A DNA stretch of 64,000 nucleotides, from positions 25,928,954 through 25,992,953 of the forward strand of contig CP154954.1 of NCBI GenBank assembly GCA_039621445.1. Direction: 5' to 3'. Every line of letters starts with the position of its first letter. Position 1 is the stretch's first letter. The position numbers were made by a program, and so were the translations under genes. The notes below the pieces were generated by a model. The model saw only the letters and a list, made by a program, of their open reading frames with translations, made no database searches and was not told the origin of the DNA. Of this stretch, positions 1 to 62,710 are shown piece after piece. The stretch is from Euglena gracilis (taxonomy: Eukaryota; Euglenida; Euglenophyceae; Euglenales).

Positions 1-447
1 TTTTGTACCCGCTTCGACCCCCAGCTTGGGCCCTCGTTCTGGCTAGGCAGACTCTTATTGCGATGGGGGCAGACTCAAACCCAGGGGGCAGCCTCTCAAT
101 TTGATTCTGGGGGGTGGGAGCTAAATGGTTGTCCCCGGGTTTGCTTCTTTTCCATTGATACACAGAGCCACCGGCGTAGCCTCCGCTTGGGTTTGAAGCT
201 TACAACCTTCTCCTCTCCCAACCCGCTCACCTGGGGGGCAGCCTCGCAGAGGTCAATAATTCCAGGCTTGGGCCAAACCCCCGAATTGAGGAAACCAGCT
301 TCCCGGTGCGTCTCCTCCCCGCCTCTATGGCAACTTGAGGGAGGTCTGGAGAGGGACGTGCGAGATTCAGCGAGGGGGGTTTGGGCGTTCTGAAGAGGTC
401 CCGCTGTCGCAGCATTTGTACACGGAATATGGAAGCCCCACCCCACA
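1..447. other. Unassigned 5' stretch
   Basis: No coding, RNA or repeat structure could be supported here. Open frames overlap on both strands but have no recognisable protein signature. Confidence 0.4.
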
Positions 448-606
448 AACACACCCAATGCGCAAACAACACAACACCGCACACACTACACACAACACAC
501 ATCCAACACACACCCACGCGCAACACACACATAAAACACACACACACACATCCAACACACACACAACACACACTCATTCACGCAACACACACAGACACAC
601 ACAATA
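448..606. repeat. Degenerate CA-rich microsatellite
   Basis: Mostly CACA with AACAC, CATCC and CACGC interruptions; immediately precedes the first possible exon of gene 1. Confidence 0.85.
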
Positions 607-735
607 TATGCAACCGACCCCTGGCCTGTCCCGACAGGCGGACGTTGCGCACCAGTGCACAGCCACTCCACCCCACCCGCACCAGGAAGGGAGCCGGGGC
701 GGCAGCCCCCTCCCCCGCCGCCGGCCGGCCGTCAG

Positions 736-52459
<51,724 letters not shown>

Positions 52460-54169
52460 CAATCCACAAGGCACACGACAAAAAGCAACAGGTTGCAACC
52501 AAGAATACAATTTATTGAGATCTTTTTCTTCTCCTCATTTAGTATTTATGTTGTCGATCCCATCCCAAAACGCATCAAAGGAATAGTTGCCGCACCCCTT
52601 TCTGCTCTTTTCTGGCACCGAACTCTGCAATGCATTTGGTGTGATTTTGTTGTGGAATTTCTTTTATTTCGCAACGATTTGGAAAGGGTGGCATTTCACC
52701 AGAACCCCTCGCAGCATTTACATAACCTTGCACCCCCATTTACAACCCCTCCATTCAACCCATTTGTGACCCCCCACCCTGGGACCAACAATCAAACTTA
52801 GGCGGCGCGAATTGCCCAAATTTTATGCCATTTTTTAGGCGGTCCAAGTGTGCGGGTTTCCGTGTAGGCCACCCCACCGAAACTCAACTGATATTTCTGA
52901 TAGTTAATACAACCCAGGAATTGTATGCGGGTTTCCGCCTGTTTCCACTGTCTTGACACGTGACCCATTTTGGAAATTAATGGTGAAAAAGGGGTGGTTC
53001 TGTGAAATACCCCCCAGAAACCTGGCCGAAAATGTGAAAATGGAGAAGGGGTGGGAGAACACCTGGCCATTGGAGTCCCGGCCGTGTCACGACGGAGCCG
53101 GACCCCACCTCCGGGAGGGGGGTGACATGGGGGAACCTGTGAGGGAGAGGCACCCGCGTAAGCAACCCGTGCACTTTTTGAGGACTGGTGAGTGCCGACG
53201 AGCAGTGACGGGAGGGGGAAACGAATACCACTGCGGAACTGATTCTGTAATTTTTGACAGATGAGGTGTTGAGCGGGAAACCGCGCAGAACAGTTGAACG
53301 ATCTGAAAGAGACTAACACTTCAAGAGGGCGCTGAATGACCAAGGCAGGGTAAAAGTGAACTTGTGCGGTTATCCGTGCAAAAACACACTGGGAAACCCC
53401 TGGGGACGTTGGACTGTAAACTGGACGTGACATCCAATGGGGCACCTGACCCAAGGCAGCCCTCTTCCCATGCCCCCTCCCCCTCACCGCCCGCCTGCCA
53501 GAGACTGCGATAGCACACGAAGCGCAACGACAGAAAGAAGGGTGGGAGGGGGAGGGTGTGTGTGTGCGGATCACCGTGCAGGGTCCTGGAGGGGGCCTTG
53601 GTCCTGGGGGGAAGAGAGCGAGCCGAAGTCTCTGTGGGCGGTCCAGAGGGGAAGAGAGAGAGACACACGGAGGGGACGAACGGACAGCCGAATGGGTGGT
53701 CCAGGTCCAGGCATACGAGATGTGGTCTCAGAGAGGGGTGTGCGTCAGAGAGGCATCTCACACTCCATACACTGCACTCGCAAAAGGGTTGGTTGGGCGC
53801 ATTGAATGGGAGACCAGGAATGTGTGCCCTGGACCTCACACAGCGGTTTGGGGCGTCCGGTGGGTCCCAGGTGGAAAAAGGGTACGATGGAGTGGTCCAG
53901 GGGTTGGGTTCCTGTCGAAAGGTGAAAGGCGTTTGGGCAGTCCCGGGGGCAGTGGGTGTGCGGTGAGGGTGTGTGATACACGAAAAAACCAAAGCAGCGG
54001 GCGGTCCCAGGTTCAAAAGTATCGGGCGGTCCATACAGGAGGGGCAGAGGGAGCTGCTCCGACGGCTGCCCACGGCCGTCCACGGCCGTGCACTCGGTGG
54101 GGATGGCGGCTGCCTGCCGCCCCGCCGCGCCCGGCCCGCCCGCCCGGCCCGCCCGGCCCGCGCTGCTGC
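52460..54169. other. Intergenic region between the convergent genes
   Basis: No coding signature. Holds four copies of the gene 2 palindrome (52851, 52926, 53273, 53363); AATACAATTTATTGAG at 52503-52518 could be a polyadenylation region. Confidence 0.5.
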
Positions 54170-54223
54170 TCACACGTTGAGCAGCTCCTCCAGCGCGCCG
54201 GCCGGCGTGGGCTTCTTCTTCAG
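54170..54223 (-). CDS. Gene 2 last exon
   Basis: Acceptor GGTCAG; reads LKKKPTPAGALEELLNV and stop. Confidence 0.7.
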   Translation of the reverse strand: MKKKPTPAGALEELLNV

Positions 54224-57200
54224 CTGACCCTCCCCCCTTGGACTTGATGGATTGGAGGAGGGAGGAGGGGTGTACGCGTGCAGTGAATGAGTCAGCAAGC
54301 CGTGCGCGGTTTCCTGTGAACATCACTGACGAACATAGGGTCCTAGATCCGTCCAGAGTTTGTAAGGACACAGGCACTGTGCATGCAAAACCTCCTGAAC
54401 CCAAAAAGAGCATAGGAGATTGTGTGCGGGTTTCCGTGCAGCGCAGAAGAAGACGCACGTGTGCGGTTTCCCGCGTGCCAAGCCGTGGCTGCAAAACCCA
54501 GGGGCTGAAGGAGCACATTGATAGGACGCACTGAAGGTGCACATTGATAGGACACACGCTGAAGGGGGGACCGTGTTGGGGGCGGTCGCGGCACGATCTC
54601 CTCAATCTCGTCCTCCGGTTCACCGGCGGCGGCCTCGGTGCGCGGCGGGGGTGCGGGCCGGGCGCTGGCGGCCCGTCACCGGGGTCTCCGGCGCCGGCTG
54701 CTCCTGCGCCGCTGCTGGCGGTGCGGCCGCGCCTTTCCGCAGCCCGGAGGGGGTGGAGGCCCCCTTGCGGCCCGCCGCCGCGCCGCCGCCGCTGGCCGAC
54801 GGCTTCTTGGCCGGCGTTACCGGGGCTTCACTCTCCTTCGCGGCAGGCTCCCTCTCATTCCACTCCTTCCCCTTGGCGGCCGGGGGGGGCCTTCTCCTTC
54901 TCCTTCTCCTTCCCCTTGGCGGGGGTCTCCTTCTTGCCCCGCCCCTTGGCTGGCGGCGGGGGCGAGGGCTCCCGGCCCTCCTTCTCCGGCTCCTTCCTCT
55001 TCGGCCGGGGGGGCATGTCCTCCTCTTCCTTCTCCCCCTTCTCCTCCTCCTCCTCCAGCCCGCCCCGGCCGGAGACGTCCAGGGGCTCATGGTGGGTGAT
55101 GCGGTGGTGGACGTTGATGGCCACAGGGGCCACCACCCGGGTGGGGTGGGTCATAGCAACAGGCATAGCAACAGCCAGTCATAGAAACAGCCAAGCACAC
55201 CGCTCCACGGGAATCCGCACGCGTGCACTGTCCGCGGGAAACCGCGTGCACGCTGTGCATCACGTTCCGATGCTGTACTAACGGCTCATGCATGCAGAGT
55301 CGATACGGGCAAACGTTCCCCCCCCCCCTCGTCTGGCCTGCACTGAGGTGGCGCCCTGATCCCACAGGATGGCCGGCTTCCCGTCGGCCACTTTGATCTC
55401 GCGCTGCAGCTGGTCCACCCGCAGCTGCATCGCCTCGTCCGCCTCCTCCAGGAGGTCGGGGTCCCCCCAGATGACGCCGATGGGGACCTGCAGCCGGGTG
55501 GCGAGGTCCGCCGGGAGGGCGGCGTGGCGGGTGACCGCCAGCACCCAGTTGTGGGCCTCCACGTGCAGCCGCGCCAGCAGCCACCACGCCACCTCCACCG
55601 GCAGGGTGGGCGGCCCCTCCCCCGCAGAGCTGTGTCTCACTTTCAGGCGGGAGGGATGAGGAGTGCGGGTCGAAAAGGGAATTGGCCAAAAGGAATTCAC
55701 CCTGTGGAACTGAACGTCGTTCTTTCAGCAGAGGAAAGGGAAAGCACCACGAGAAGTGCACGGAAAACCGTTTAAATTGTAAAATTGTACCTGGACTGAC
55801 AATCATTTTGATGAACAGAATTGTACCAATACCTATAAACTGACCAAGGATGTTGACTGTGACGTTTCTTTTGTTTTTTAGGTATGAACAAAACACTGAC
55901 CCTGTCCTACTAGGGTGATCTGATGTGGCACGTGCGGGGGACGATGAAGGTGTGTGTAGACGGAACGGCAGTGGAACATTGATCTTCTGAGTCACAGCAT
56001 GGATCTTAAGAAACATTCGTGTGCACGGAGAGTATCCCGTGTGCGCAGGTGTGTGTATCAGTCCTGTGCGGATTCCCGTGCACTCCACAAAGTTGTGCGG
56101 ATTCCCGTGTCCCCCCAAAAAAGAGAACGTTCTGTTGGTTTAAAAAAAAAGAAAAAACGAAACGAAGGGTGTGCACACCCGAAAGTCCGTCTTGCTGCTG
56201 AAGAGGGCGGTGACGGTGGTGATGTTGAAGAGGTAGGTGCGGTCCACGTTGGACTTCACCGGCCGGTGCAGGGTGACGTCCACACGACGCATCTCGTCGG
56301 GGACGTCCATGCCCTTCTGCAGCGTCTGCTGCAGGGCCCCGATGGCGAACGCCCGCCCCGTGGCCACGAACGGGACCCCGCGGCTCCACAGTCTCAGGAG
56401 CTCAGGGTGGACGTCGGCGTCGCTCAGCCCGTCCGGGACCTCCACCACCACCGCGTCGACGTTCAGCTCCATGATCTCCCGCGGCATCCCCGCGGTGGGG
56501 TGGAGGGGGACCACGTGCGCCAGGCGGGACGGCTCGGGACTCTCCCCACGCTCCGCCGCTTCCGCCCTTCTTCGCCCCCGGGTGGACCGGCTGCCCGCCC
56601 GCGGAGAGCCAGCCTCAAACAGCTCCCCCTCCCCAGACGTGGGCTGACTGGGGGACCCCTCCGCCTCCTCCCGGCTGCTGCCGGCCGCCGCTGTGGCCGC
56701 CCCGCGCGCCGACCGCCCCGCCACCCCCCACCCCGCTGAGGTCCGGGTGCAGAAGCGGCCCCCGTACCGCACCGTGGGCTCGGCGAGCGGCTGGGCCAGC
56801 CGCGCCCGCAGGGGAGCGTAGCGCTCAGTCCCCCACAGGGGGGAGCGGAGGACCGCCTCCCGCGGTGGCCGGCCTCAGGACCACCCCGAACCTCAGACAT
56901 CACAGGGAGAATCCTGAGCCAGGACACACAAAAAACGAAACAGCTGCACTCCGTGACATTCTAATGTGACTTGTGATATTTCAGGCGGGTTCCCGTGTAA
57001 AAACAACCATGTGCTACTAACCAAAGGTAAAGGGAAAAAGTGCACACACACACGTCCTGGATAGTCCTGCGCACGGGTGCTGGGCCGACCAGCGCCAGTT
57101 GGTACCGGTGAGCGGCACCTTGATGTCCGCGCTGTCCATGCTCTGCTCCAGGCTGGGCACCATGGCCAGGGTACCTGAGCACGAGAACGGTGACGTCAGC

Positions 57201-60200
57201 AAAGAATCCCATCACTACGCACGCTTCCATGTACAAGCGTCTTTCCACGGAAACCCGCCTGAGAATCACAACCTTAAAAAGAAAACGTGTGGCCACAGAG
57301 TGCGGAAGACAGCGCAGAGTAGACATACGGCGGGTCGGGTGGACGTGGTGAAGGTCCGGGTGCATCAGCAGCCACGTCCACGTGCGGCGGCGGATCAGCG
57401 TCCCCACCACCGCCTTGACGGCGGAGTGCCATTCCTCCCCCGGCACAGTCCACCCCAGCGCGCATTGTGTGGTGTGCGGTTTACCGCGTACTGTCTCTGT
57501 ATCCACTCGAACAGTAAAACTGGTTCAACTGTCCCCCGTATGATCACAGTTTCCTTGTGGGCGTGCGCCTGTGTGTGTCTGTCTGTGTGAAAGTGCGGGC
57601 ACAGTCCCAACAGAGACAGACAGTGAAATGGACATCCGAACCAGCCGCACCGTCGTCGCCTTCGCCGCCTCGTCCAGCATCTCCCTCGTCAGGGCGACGT
57701 AGTCCTGCGGGTCGTACAGCTGCTCGATCGCCTTGAACGCGTACGGGGACAGCGCCGCCGCCACCCCCGTCGTGGGGCGCGCCTCCAGCGCCCGCACCGC
57801 CTCCACCACCGGCCGCCCGCTGTGCAGCAGCCACTCCGCCAGCGGCTGCATCGACTTCACCCAGTTGTCCTGCACAGAGGAGGTCAGGGAGAGTTGAGGG
57901 GGGGGGGGCAACAGGGGGGGGGATTGAGTGATGTGTACGTGATAGCTGGAATATCAAAGGACAGGGTGCGCGCACTCACTCTCCCTCTGAGGAGCAAAAA
58001 GAAAGGAAGCAGGCCATCTCGGCGGGAATCCGTGCATTGCATCAAATAGAGAACAGCGCACACGGAAATCCGCGCACACACCATCTTGCCGTGGGACGCC
58101 TCCGTGCACCCCGTCTTCACGTACACCCGCTTCAGCAGCTCCGTCCGGTTCACCGTCAGGCGGGCGGCGGTCCCCGCCTCGCCGTCCGGCACCGCCCCCG
58201 GCCGCTCCCGCTCCACCTCCCGCTCCAGCCACTCCACCCGCTGGCTGAGGGACATCTCCCTCACCGTCCCGTCCCGGGCTTGCATGCTCCCCGCCACGCG
58301 CTGCCTCTCCTCGAGGCTGGCCGACCCCAGCACCGTGTGGCAGTTGAACCACTCGGTCCACTGCGGCGCCGGCCGCGCGTCGGCCACCGCCGCGTCCGCC
58401 ACCTGGGTGGCCGCCAGGAAGCGGTGCTGCCCGCTCAGGATGACGAACTTCCCCGTCGCTGTGACAACAGGGAGGTCAACAGTGCCACTGAGTGTTGTTC
58501 AGGTGCACGGATTCCCGCCTGGATCACCACCCCAAATCAAAAAAAAACCAGTACAAACGGTGTACATTTCATTATTCCGTCATTTGGGAAGCATCCGCCG
58601 CCATTTACAACATCCATGAATACAGACAGGCTGGCCTACTATGCTGATAGAAACAAAACACACCCTGCTCCGGCCACACCACGAAGCTCAAGGCCCCCAC
58701 CGGCGGGTTCTCCGTGAACGCCTTGACGAGGCTGTCCACGTGGGCCTTTTCGACCCGCCGCACCTGCCCTCGCGTGAGGGTCTCGTCCAGCACCAACACG
58801 TCAAGGCGCGGAGGCTGTCTGGCTCTCCAGGGTTTCAGCTGAAAGTTCTGAACGGACAACTGCACAGGATGTCTGATGCACGCGCACGCCAAACACAAAT
58901 CTGAGCGGTTTGCACGGAAACCCGCACAGCTGTAGAAACCAAAGGACGTCAATGACACTGAAACAAACTGGGTGAGTGTCATCCAAAAAATGGAGTGACT
59001 TCTCCCGTACTTTCCAAAACATCCCAGGAATGAGGAACCGTCAAACACCCTCGGACGATTGTACGACAAAAAAAAAGGAGAGAACCACACAAGCCAGCTC
59101 CAGACCCCCTCCGGACACGGGCCAGCGGGGTCGGGGTCTTCGACACCAGCTCCGTCGCCGAGCGAGTGGGCGCCGTGGGCTTCCGGGCTGCCATCAGAGG
59201 TCTAAAAAAACGAGGCAGCGTGAAAACAGCAGAAATAAAGGAAATTCAGGTCAGAAACAGTCCCCACGCAAACACTTTTGTGAATATAAATAAGCAGAAA
59301 ATATGGGATAGTCAGTTCAATCAAAAAAATAATTGTCATTAAACGAAACACAGCAGTGACCACTCCGCAGAGCACCCCCCTTTTGGCTGGGTGGAGAATG
59401 CTTTTGCACGGAAACCCGCCCGCCACCCCCGTCATATTCTGAAACAAACCCTCACCCTCGCTCTGAAGGCCTCCAGCTGACTCCCTGATATACAGAGAGG
59501 TTCAGGACCACATACAAAGACCGGGGTCCGGTAGGGACACACCGCCGCTGGGGACAGACTGAGGTCCTCATCCGAGGAGGAGGACCCAGACGACGTCGGG
59601 CGGCTGCTCAGCAGCTCCCCCAGACTGCCGAGGCCATCTGAGGCCGCCGGGGAGACGTACCCCTCGGACAGCGTGCCCGGCGGCTCGTACAGCGACTCCG
59701 CTGTACTGGGCGGCTCGTACAGGCTCTCCGCCTCGGGCAGCTCCAGCGCCGGCCATCCCGGTTGAACCGCAGGCGGCTGCACCACCGCCGCCACGGCCGC
59801 GGAGGAACTGGGCTCCTCCGGGGTGAACCGGACGCGGCCCTCCGCCGGGGACTCCTCGGCAGGCCTCATCACCTCCGGCGGCGCAGGTTCCGCTCCTGCA
59901 CGGGTTTCCGCACGGGCCACCGCCTCTGCGCGGGTTTCCGCTTGCCCGCTGGTCGCCAGTTCGACGTCCCCCGGGGGCGTGGGGCTGCGGCGCCGCCGCT
60001 GCCGCTGGTGGAGGAAGTTGTCCATCGCCCGCTGGCGACGGGCGAACTCCTGGGGGTCCACCGGCCCGACGTTCTCCCGCATCCAGACCAGGATGTCGGG
60101 GGTCAGGGCCCGGCCGCTCACCAGGGTCAGGAGGGAGGTCCGCATCAGGGCCTCCAGCGCCCGGACGTCCACGATCTCCGGCAGGATGGGCGGGGACCCC

Positions 60201-62710
60201 CACCGGGGGAACTCCACCTCGGCGGCGTCCACCCAGGCGACCCGCGTGGCGTCCACCCGGCGGGGGAAGGGGCGGCCCTCGGGGTGGTCCGCCAGCTGGC
60301 GCACCCGGCGGGTCATCTCGGCGACCAGCCCCAGCCGCAGGGAACCCCGGCTGGCGTGCGGCGCCCCCGACGGCGGCGGCAGGCCGAGGAACAGCTGCAG
60401 GGTGCCCCGGAAGTCCGTGACGTACGGCGACCGACGGCAGGCACCCGACAGGCGCGACAGCATCGCCTCGCCGGCCTCCTCCACGAAGACGCACCCGGGC
60501 AGGCGGGACATCCACGGCTGCCAGGTCAGCAGGGCCAGGGAGATGGTCCGCATGTACTCCGAGGGGAGGCCATGCGGACTCATGGCCCGCTCGAGGTGGG
60601 CCTGCAGGACCAGGCAGCGCTCCAGCACCTGCCGCGCCGTCTCCCCCTTCACCTCGTCGTCGGGGCGGCCGCGCCAGGTGCACTGCCGCACCTTGAAGCC
60701 GAGGTGGAGGAGCGCCGGCAGGAAGAAGGTGAGGAGGCGGTGCAGCCCCAGGAGCAGCTGCGGACCGTACGCGTCAGCCGCAGTGGGGGCGGAGACGTGC
60801 ACGCGCTGGCTCTCCTCCCGGAGACGATCCTCCAGGTGGCGTCAGAGTGACAGATGGGCTCTCGAAGTGTCTTCACCCACCAGAGGAACAGAGAGGCTGA
60901 CAAGCTGGCCTACGTAACCTATCACCAGGGTCCTTTACGCGGGTTTCCGCACAAAGCGGACAGACTGTGACGGACAGATGGGAGAGATGTGACACCGACT
61001 AACATACGACATGACTGTGCGGATAACCGCATAAACATTGGCCTGATGTACCAGGTGCAGCCTGAAAGCAGCCAGCTTGGGCAGTGGTCACCCTGGCTGG
61101 GGCAGCACGTCGGCCCGGGTCAACAGGAGGCTGGCGAACAGCTTCTCCATGTACAGCACCTTCCGGTGCGACCGCAGGGACGTCGTCAGCTGCCGGCTGC
61201 CCCCGGCGCCAACCGGCACCTCCAGGTGGGCCAGCACCGGGAAGAACGCCCGGTACACCACCGTCACCGTGTGCTTGTAGGCATGCCAGATGCCGTACAG
61301 CAGGGGGACGTTGGCGAGGTGCTCCCCCATCCGGAAGCGCAGCGCCGGGGCCGAGTAGAGGAGGCGGAGGATGCGGTAGTGGATGTTCTCATCCACCAGG
61401 AGGGGCAGCTGGCGGCCCGACCGCGCCTGCAGCTGCAGCACGGTCTCCAGGAGCTGGAGGAGGTCCCGGTTCGAGCTCACCGTCTGCTCGGTCAGGGAGA
61501 AGGGCCTCCACCGCAGCGACCGCATCGCGTCCCGCTGCATGTCCAGCGGGACGCGGACGTTGTCCACCGAGAGCTCCGCCCGGTGGAGGCCGCGGACCGC
61601 CTGGTGCAGCTTCTTCGCCGACTGCAGGCACAGGTCGGCCGCCCAGCGGAGGTGCTGCACCACCGTCCCGAACTCCGGGTGGCCCGTGGACACGGGGAAC
61701 GTCACGGACCGCGTCAAAGTCCCCTGACGAGTCCGCAGGGGGTCGATCTGCAGCAGTCACCACACAGAGGGCCTGCTCACTGAGCCAACCAGGTACGTGT
61801 ACGCATACACAACCCTGAAGTGTGCGGGTTTCCGTACAAACCAACACTGATTACACGGAAACCCGCACAAACGCGTCTGACAACCACCTTTGTACTTAAC
61901 CCTGTACACACCTTGGGGGATGTTGAGCTTTGTTTTCACCAGTGTCACCGTTCACCTGTCCCTTGTCACCAACTGTGTCACCCCGACTTGTGGGGTTCTT
62001 GAGCAGTTCATTCATTCAGTGCATTTTAGACAGACCATTCCCAGGCGGAAAACCGCGCACGTCTTGTCATGCACGGATGGTCATCGTCAGGCCCACTTCG
62101 CCAACAGCAGAAGGCAGAGTAGGCACCCTGAACCCAGGGCGGTGACGTTGCGGCTGTAGCTGGGCTGGGTGGGGTCCGTGCCCCACCGCAGCCAGCAGAA
62201 GTTGTCCAGCCACAGCACGCACTGGTGGCCGTCCAACGCCCGCAGCACCGCGTCCCGGGCCCTTCGCGCCCGCTCCCGCACCAGCTCCTCCGTGGGGCCC
62301 ACCAGACCGGCGGGCCGCAGCAGTCGACGGGTAGCGCGTGGCAGGTCCTGCAGCGTCTGCTGCGCCGGGGCGGGGGCCAGGGCGGCCGCCGGCGTGACCA
62401 GCTCGCCGAAGGGCACGGCCAGCCGTCGCAGCGTCCGCCACAGCGCCAGCAGCCCGTCGGTGAAGCGGGCCATCCACATCGGCCGCTCGGACGGGGGCCG
62501 GGTGTACTCCCGCCGCACCTCCCGCAGGCTGCGACGGGACCGGCGGTTGGCCCTGACGGCCAGGCCTGTCTCCACCAGGTTGAGGGCTCCCAGGTGGCCT
62601 CTTCGGAGGGCGTCGTCCAGGATCGCCCAACCATCCGCCGGGGGGGCGCCGGCAAGGTACCCCCGCAGCTGGTCCAGCTGCAACACCAGCGTCTCAGACG
62701 AGGCGGCCAT
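54170..62710 (-). CDS. Gene 2: multi-exon gene with ParB/sulfiredoxin-like motif, possibly transposon-derived
   Basis: About 13 exons from ATG at 62710 to TGA at 54172-54170. N-terminal exons are helical and include LDNFCWLRWG. A 1.4-kb central exon follows. The exon pair 58814-58664 and 58458-58082 reads like a ParB/Srx fold: VLDETLTRGQVRRVEKAHVD and then GKFVILSGQHRFLAATQ. The C-terminal part is a Lys/Glu-rich low-complexity tail ending ALEELLNV. Phases match at most junctions, so the model is good. In established ParB-fold families the G-x-x-R motif helps bind nucleotide; here it is GQHR. ParB-like motifs plus DN-type motifs also occur in uncharacterised fungal and protist mobile-element proteins (inference). 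Function unknown. Confidence 0.75.
54484..54565. repeat. About 27-bp tandem repeat, 2.5 copies
   Basis: GCACATTGATAGGAC(G/A)CAC and CTGAAGG words repeat; within the last intron of gene 2. Confidence 0.85.
54570..55085 (-). CDS. Gene 2 penultimate exon(s): Lys/Glu-rich tail, apparently frameshifted
   Basis: Reads PLDVSGRGGLEEEEEKGEKE, EDMPPRPKRKEPEKEGREPS, then KGKEKEKEKAPP. At a C8 run (near 54885-54892) coding character moves to another frame (AAKGKEWNEREPAAKESEAP, AQEQPAPETPVTG) and near 54665 to a third (TEAAAGEPEDEIEEIVPRP). Either homopolymer errors or unseen short introns. Charged, disordered, possibly nucleic-acid or chromatin binding. Confidence 0.55.
55152..55190. repeat. CATAGCAACAG tandem, 3 copies
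   Basis: Two exact and one variant copy (CATAGAAACAG) beside the 5' side of the Lys/Glu-rich exon. Confidence 0.85.
55344..55616 (-). CDS. Gene 2 exon 11
   Basis: Reads GPPTLPVEVAWWLLARLHVE, AHNWVLAVTRHAALPADLAT, RLQVPIGVIWGDPDLLEEAD, then helical AMQLRVDQLQREI. 273 nt, phase 0 with donor GTGCAG. Confidence 0.7.
56179..56874 (-). CDS. Gene 2 exon 10
   Basis: N-terminal half is disordered (GRSARGAATAAAGSSREEAE). The second half is globular: MPREIMELNVDAVVVEVPDG, ELLRLWSRGVPFVATGRAFA, VDVTLHRPVKSNVDRTYLFN. Family not recognised; a distant JmjC-like N-region is conceivable. Donor GTGTGC. Confidence 0.7.
57054..57174 (-). CDS. Gene 2 exon 9
   Basis: Acceptor GCTCAG. Reads TLAMVPSLEQSMDSADIKVP, LTGTNWRWSAQHP; donor GTGTGT. 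Confidence 0.7.
57329..57434 (-). CDS. Gene 2 exon 8
   Basis: Reads EWHSAVKAVVGTLIRRRTWT, WLLMHPDLHHVHPTR; strong donor GTATGT; the split Arg codon joins exon 9 in frame. Confidence 0.7.
57642..57869 (-). CDS. Gene 2 exon 7
   Basis: Acceptor TGTGCAG. Reads DNWVKSMQPLAEWLLHSGRP, YAFKAIEQLYDPQDYVALTR, EMLDEAAKATTVRL. 228 nt, phase 0. Confidence 0.75.
58082..58458 (-). CDS. Gene 2 exon 6: ParB/sulfiredoxin-like GQHR motif
   Basis: Acceptor GTCACAG. Reads TGKFVILSGQHRFLAATQVA, WTEWFNCHTVLGSASLEERQ, RVAGSMQARDGTVREMSLSQ. GQHRFLAA is in the place of the GxxR motif of ParB-fold proteins. The donor GTGTGTGCGCGGATTTCCG runs straight into a palindrome copy. Confidence 0.8.
58664..58814 (-). CDS. Gene 2 exon 5: start of ParB-like fold
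   Basis: Acceptor AGACAG. Reads PPRLDVLVLDETLTRGQVRR, VEKAHVDSLVKAFTENPPVG, ALSFVVWPEQ, the usual strand-helix-strand preceding GxxR. Ends in phase 1; the split codon gives Ala and joins exon 6 in frame. Confidence 0.8.
59106..59201 (-). CDS. Gene 2 exon 4
   Basis: Strong acceptor (T7)AG. Reads TSDGSPEAHGAHSLGDGAGV, EDPDPAGPCPEG; 96 nt, phase 0; linker-like. Confidence 0.65.
59455..60829 (-). CDS. Gene 2 exon 3 (large central exon)
   Basis: A 1.4-kb open exon. The first two thirds are globular and helical (LLLGLHRLLTFFLPALLHLG, SRGSLRLGLVAEMTRRVRQL, LTPDILVWMRENVGPVDPQE). The last third is acidic and repetitive, with ESLYEPP twice and AETRA twice; the AETRA repeats are encoded by palindrome copies. 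Donor GTGAGG. Start approximate. No family recognised. Confidence 0.8.
61092..61747 (-). CDS. Gene 2 exon 2
   Basis: Acceptor CTGCAG. Reads IDPLRTRQGTLTRSVTFPVS, LSVDNVRVPLDMQRDAMRSL, LVDENIHYRILRLLYSAPAL, VPLLYGIWHAYKHTVTVVYR. Large globular segment; resembles the style of uncharacterised mobile-element proteins, no firm family. Confidence 0.8.
62147..62710 (-). CDS. Gene 2 exon 1
   Basis: ATG at 62710 in good context (A at -3, G at +4) after an A-run. Reads MAASSETLVLQLDQLRGYLA, PMWMARFTDGLLALWRTLRR, VLWLDNFCWLRWGTDPTQPS. 188 residues to donor AAC|GTCACC, which keeps phase 0 with exon 2. Confidence 0.75.

Noticed and set aside
58082-58814. Bacterial parAB operon or contamination
   Set aside because: The ParB-like segment is divided by phase-matched introns and lies between other spliced exons; no ParA is present.
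59762-60917. 360-codon + strand open frames opposite the central exon of gene 2
   Set aside because: Antisense shadows of a GC-rich coding exon, with low-complexity His/Arg/Gly composition.
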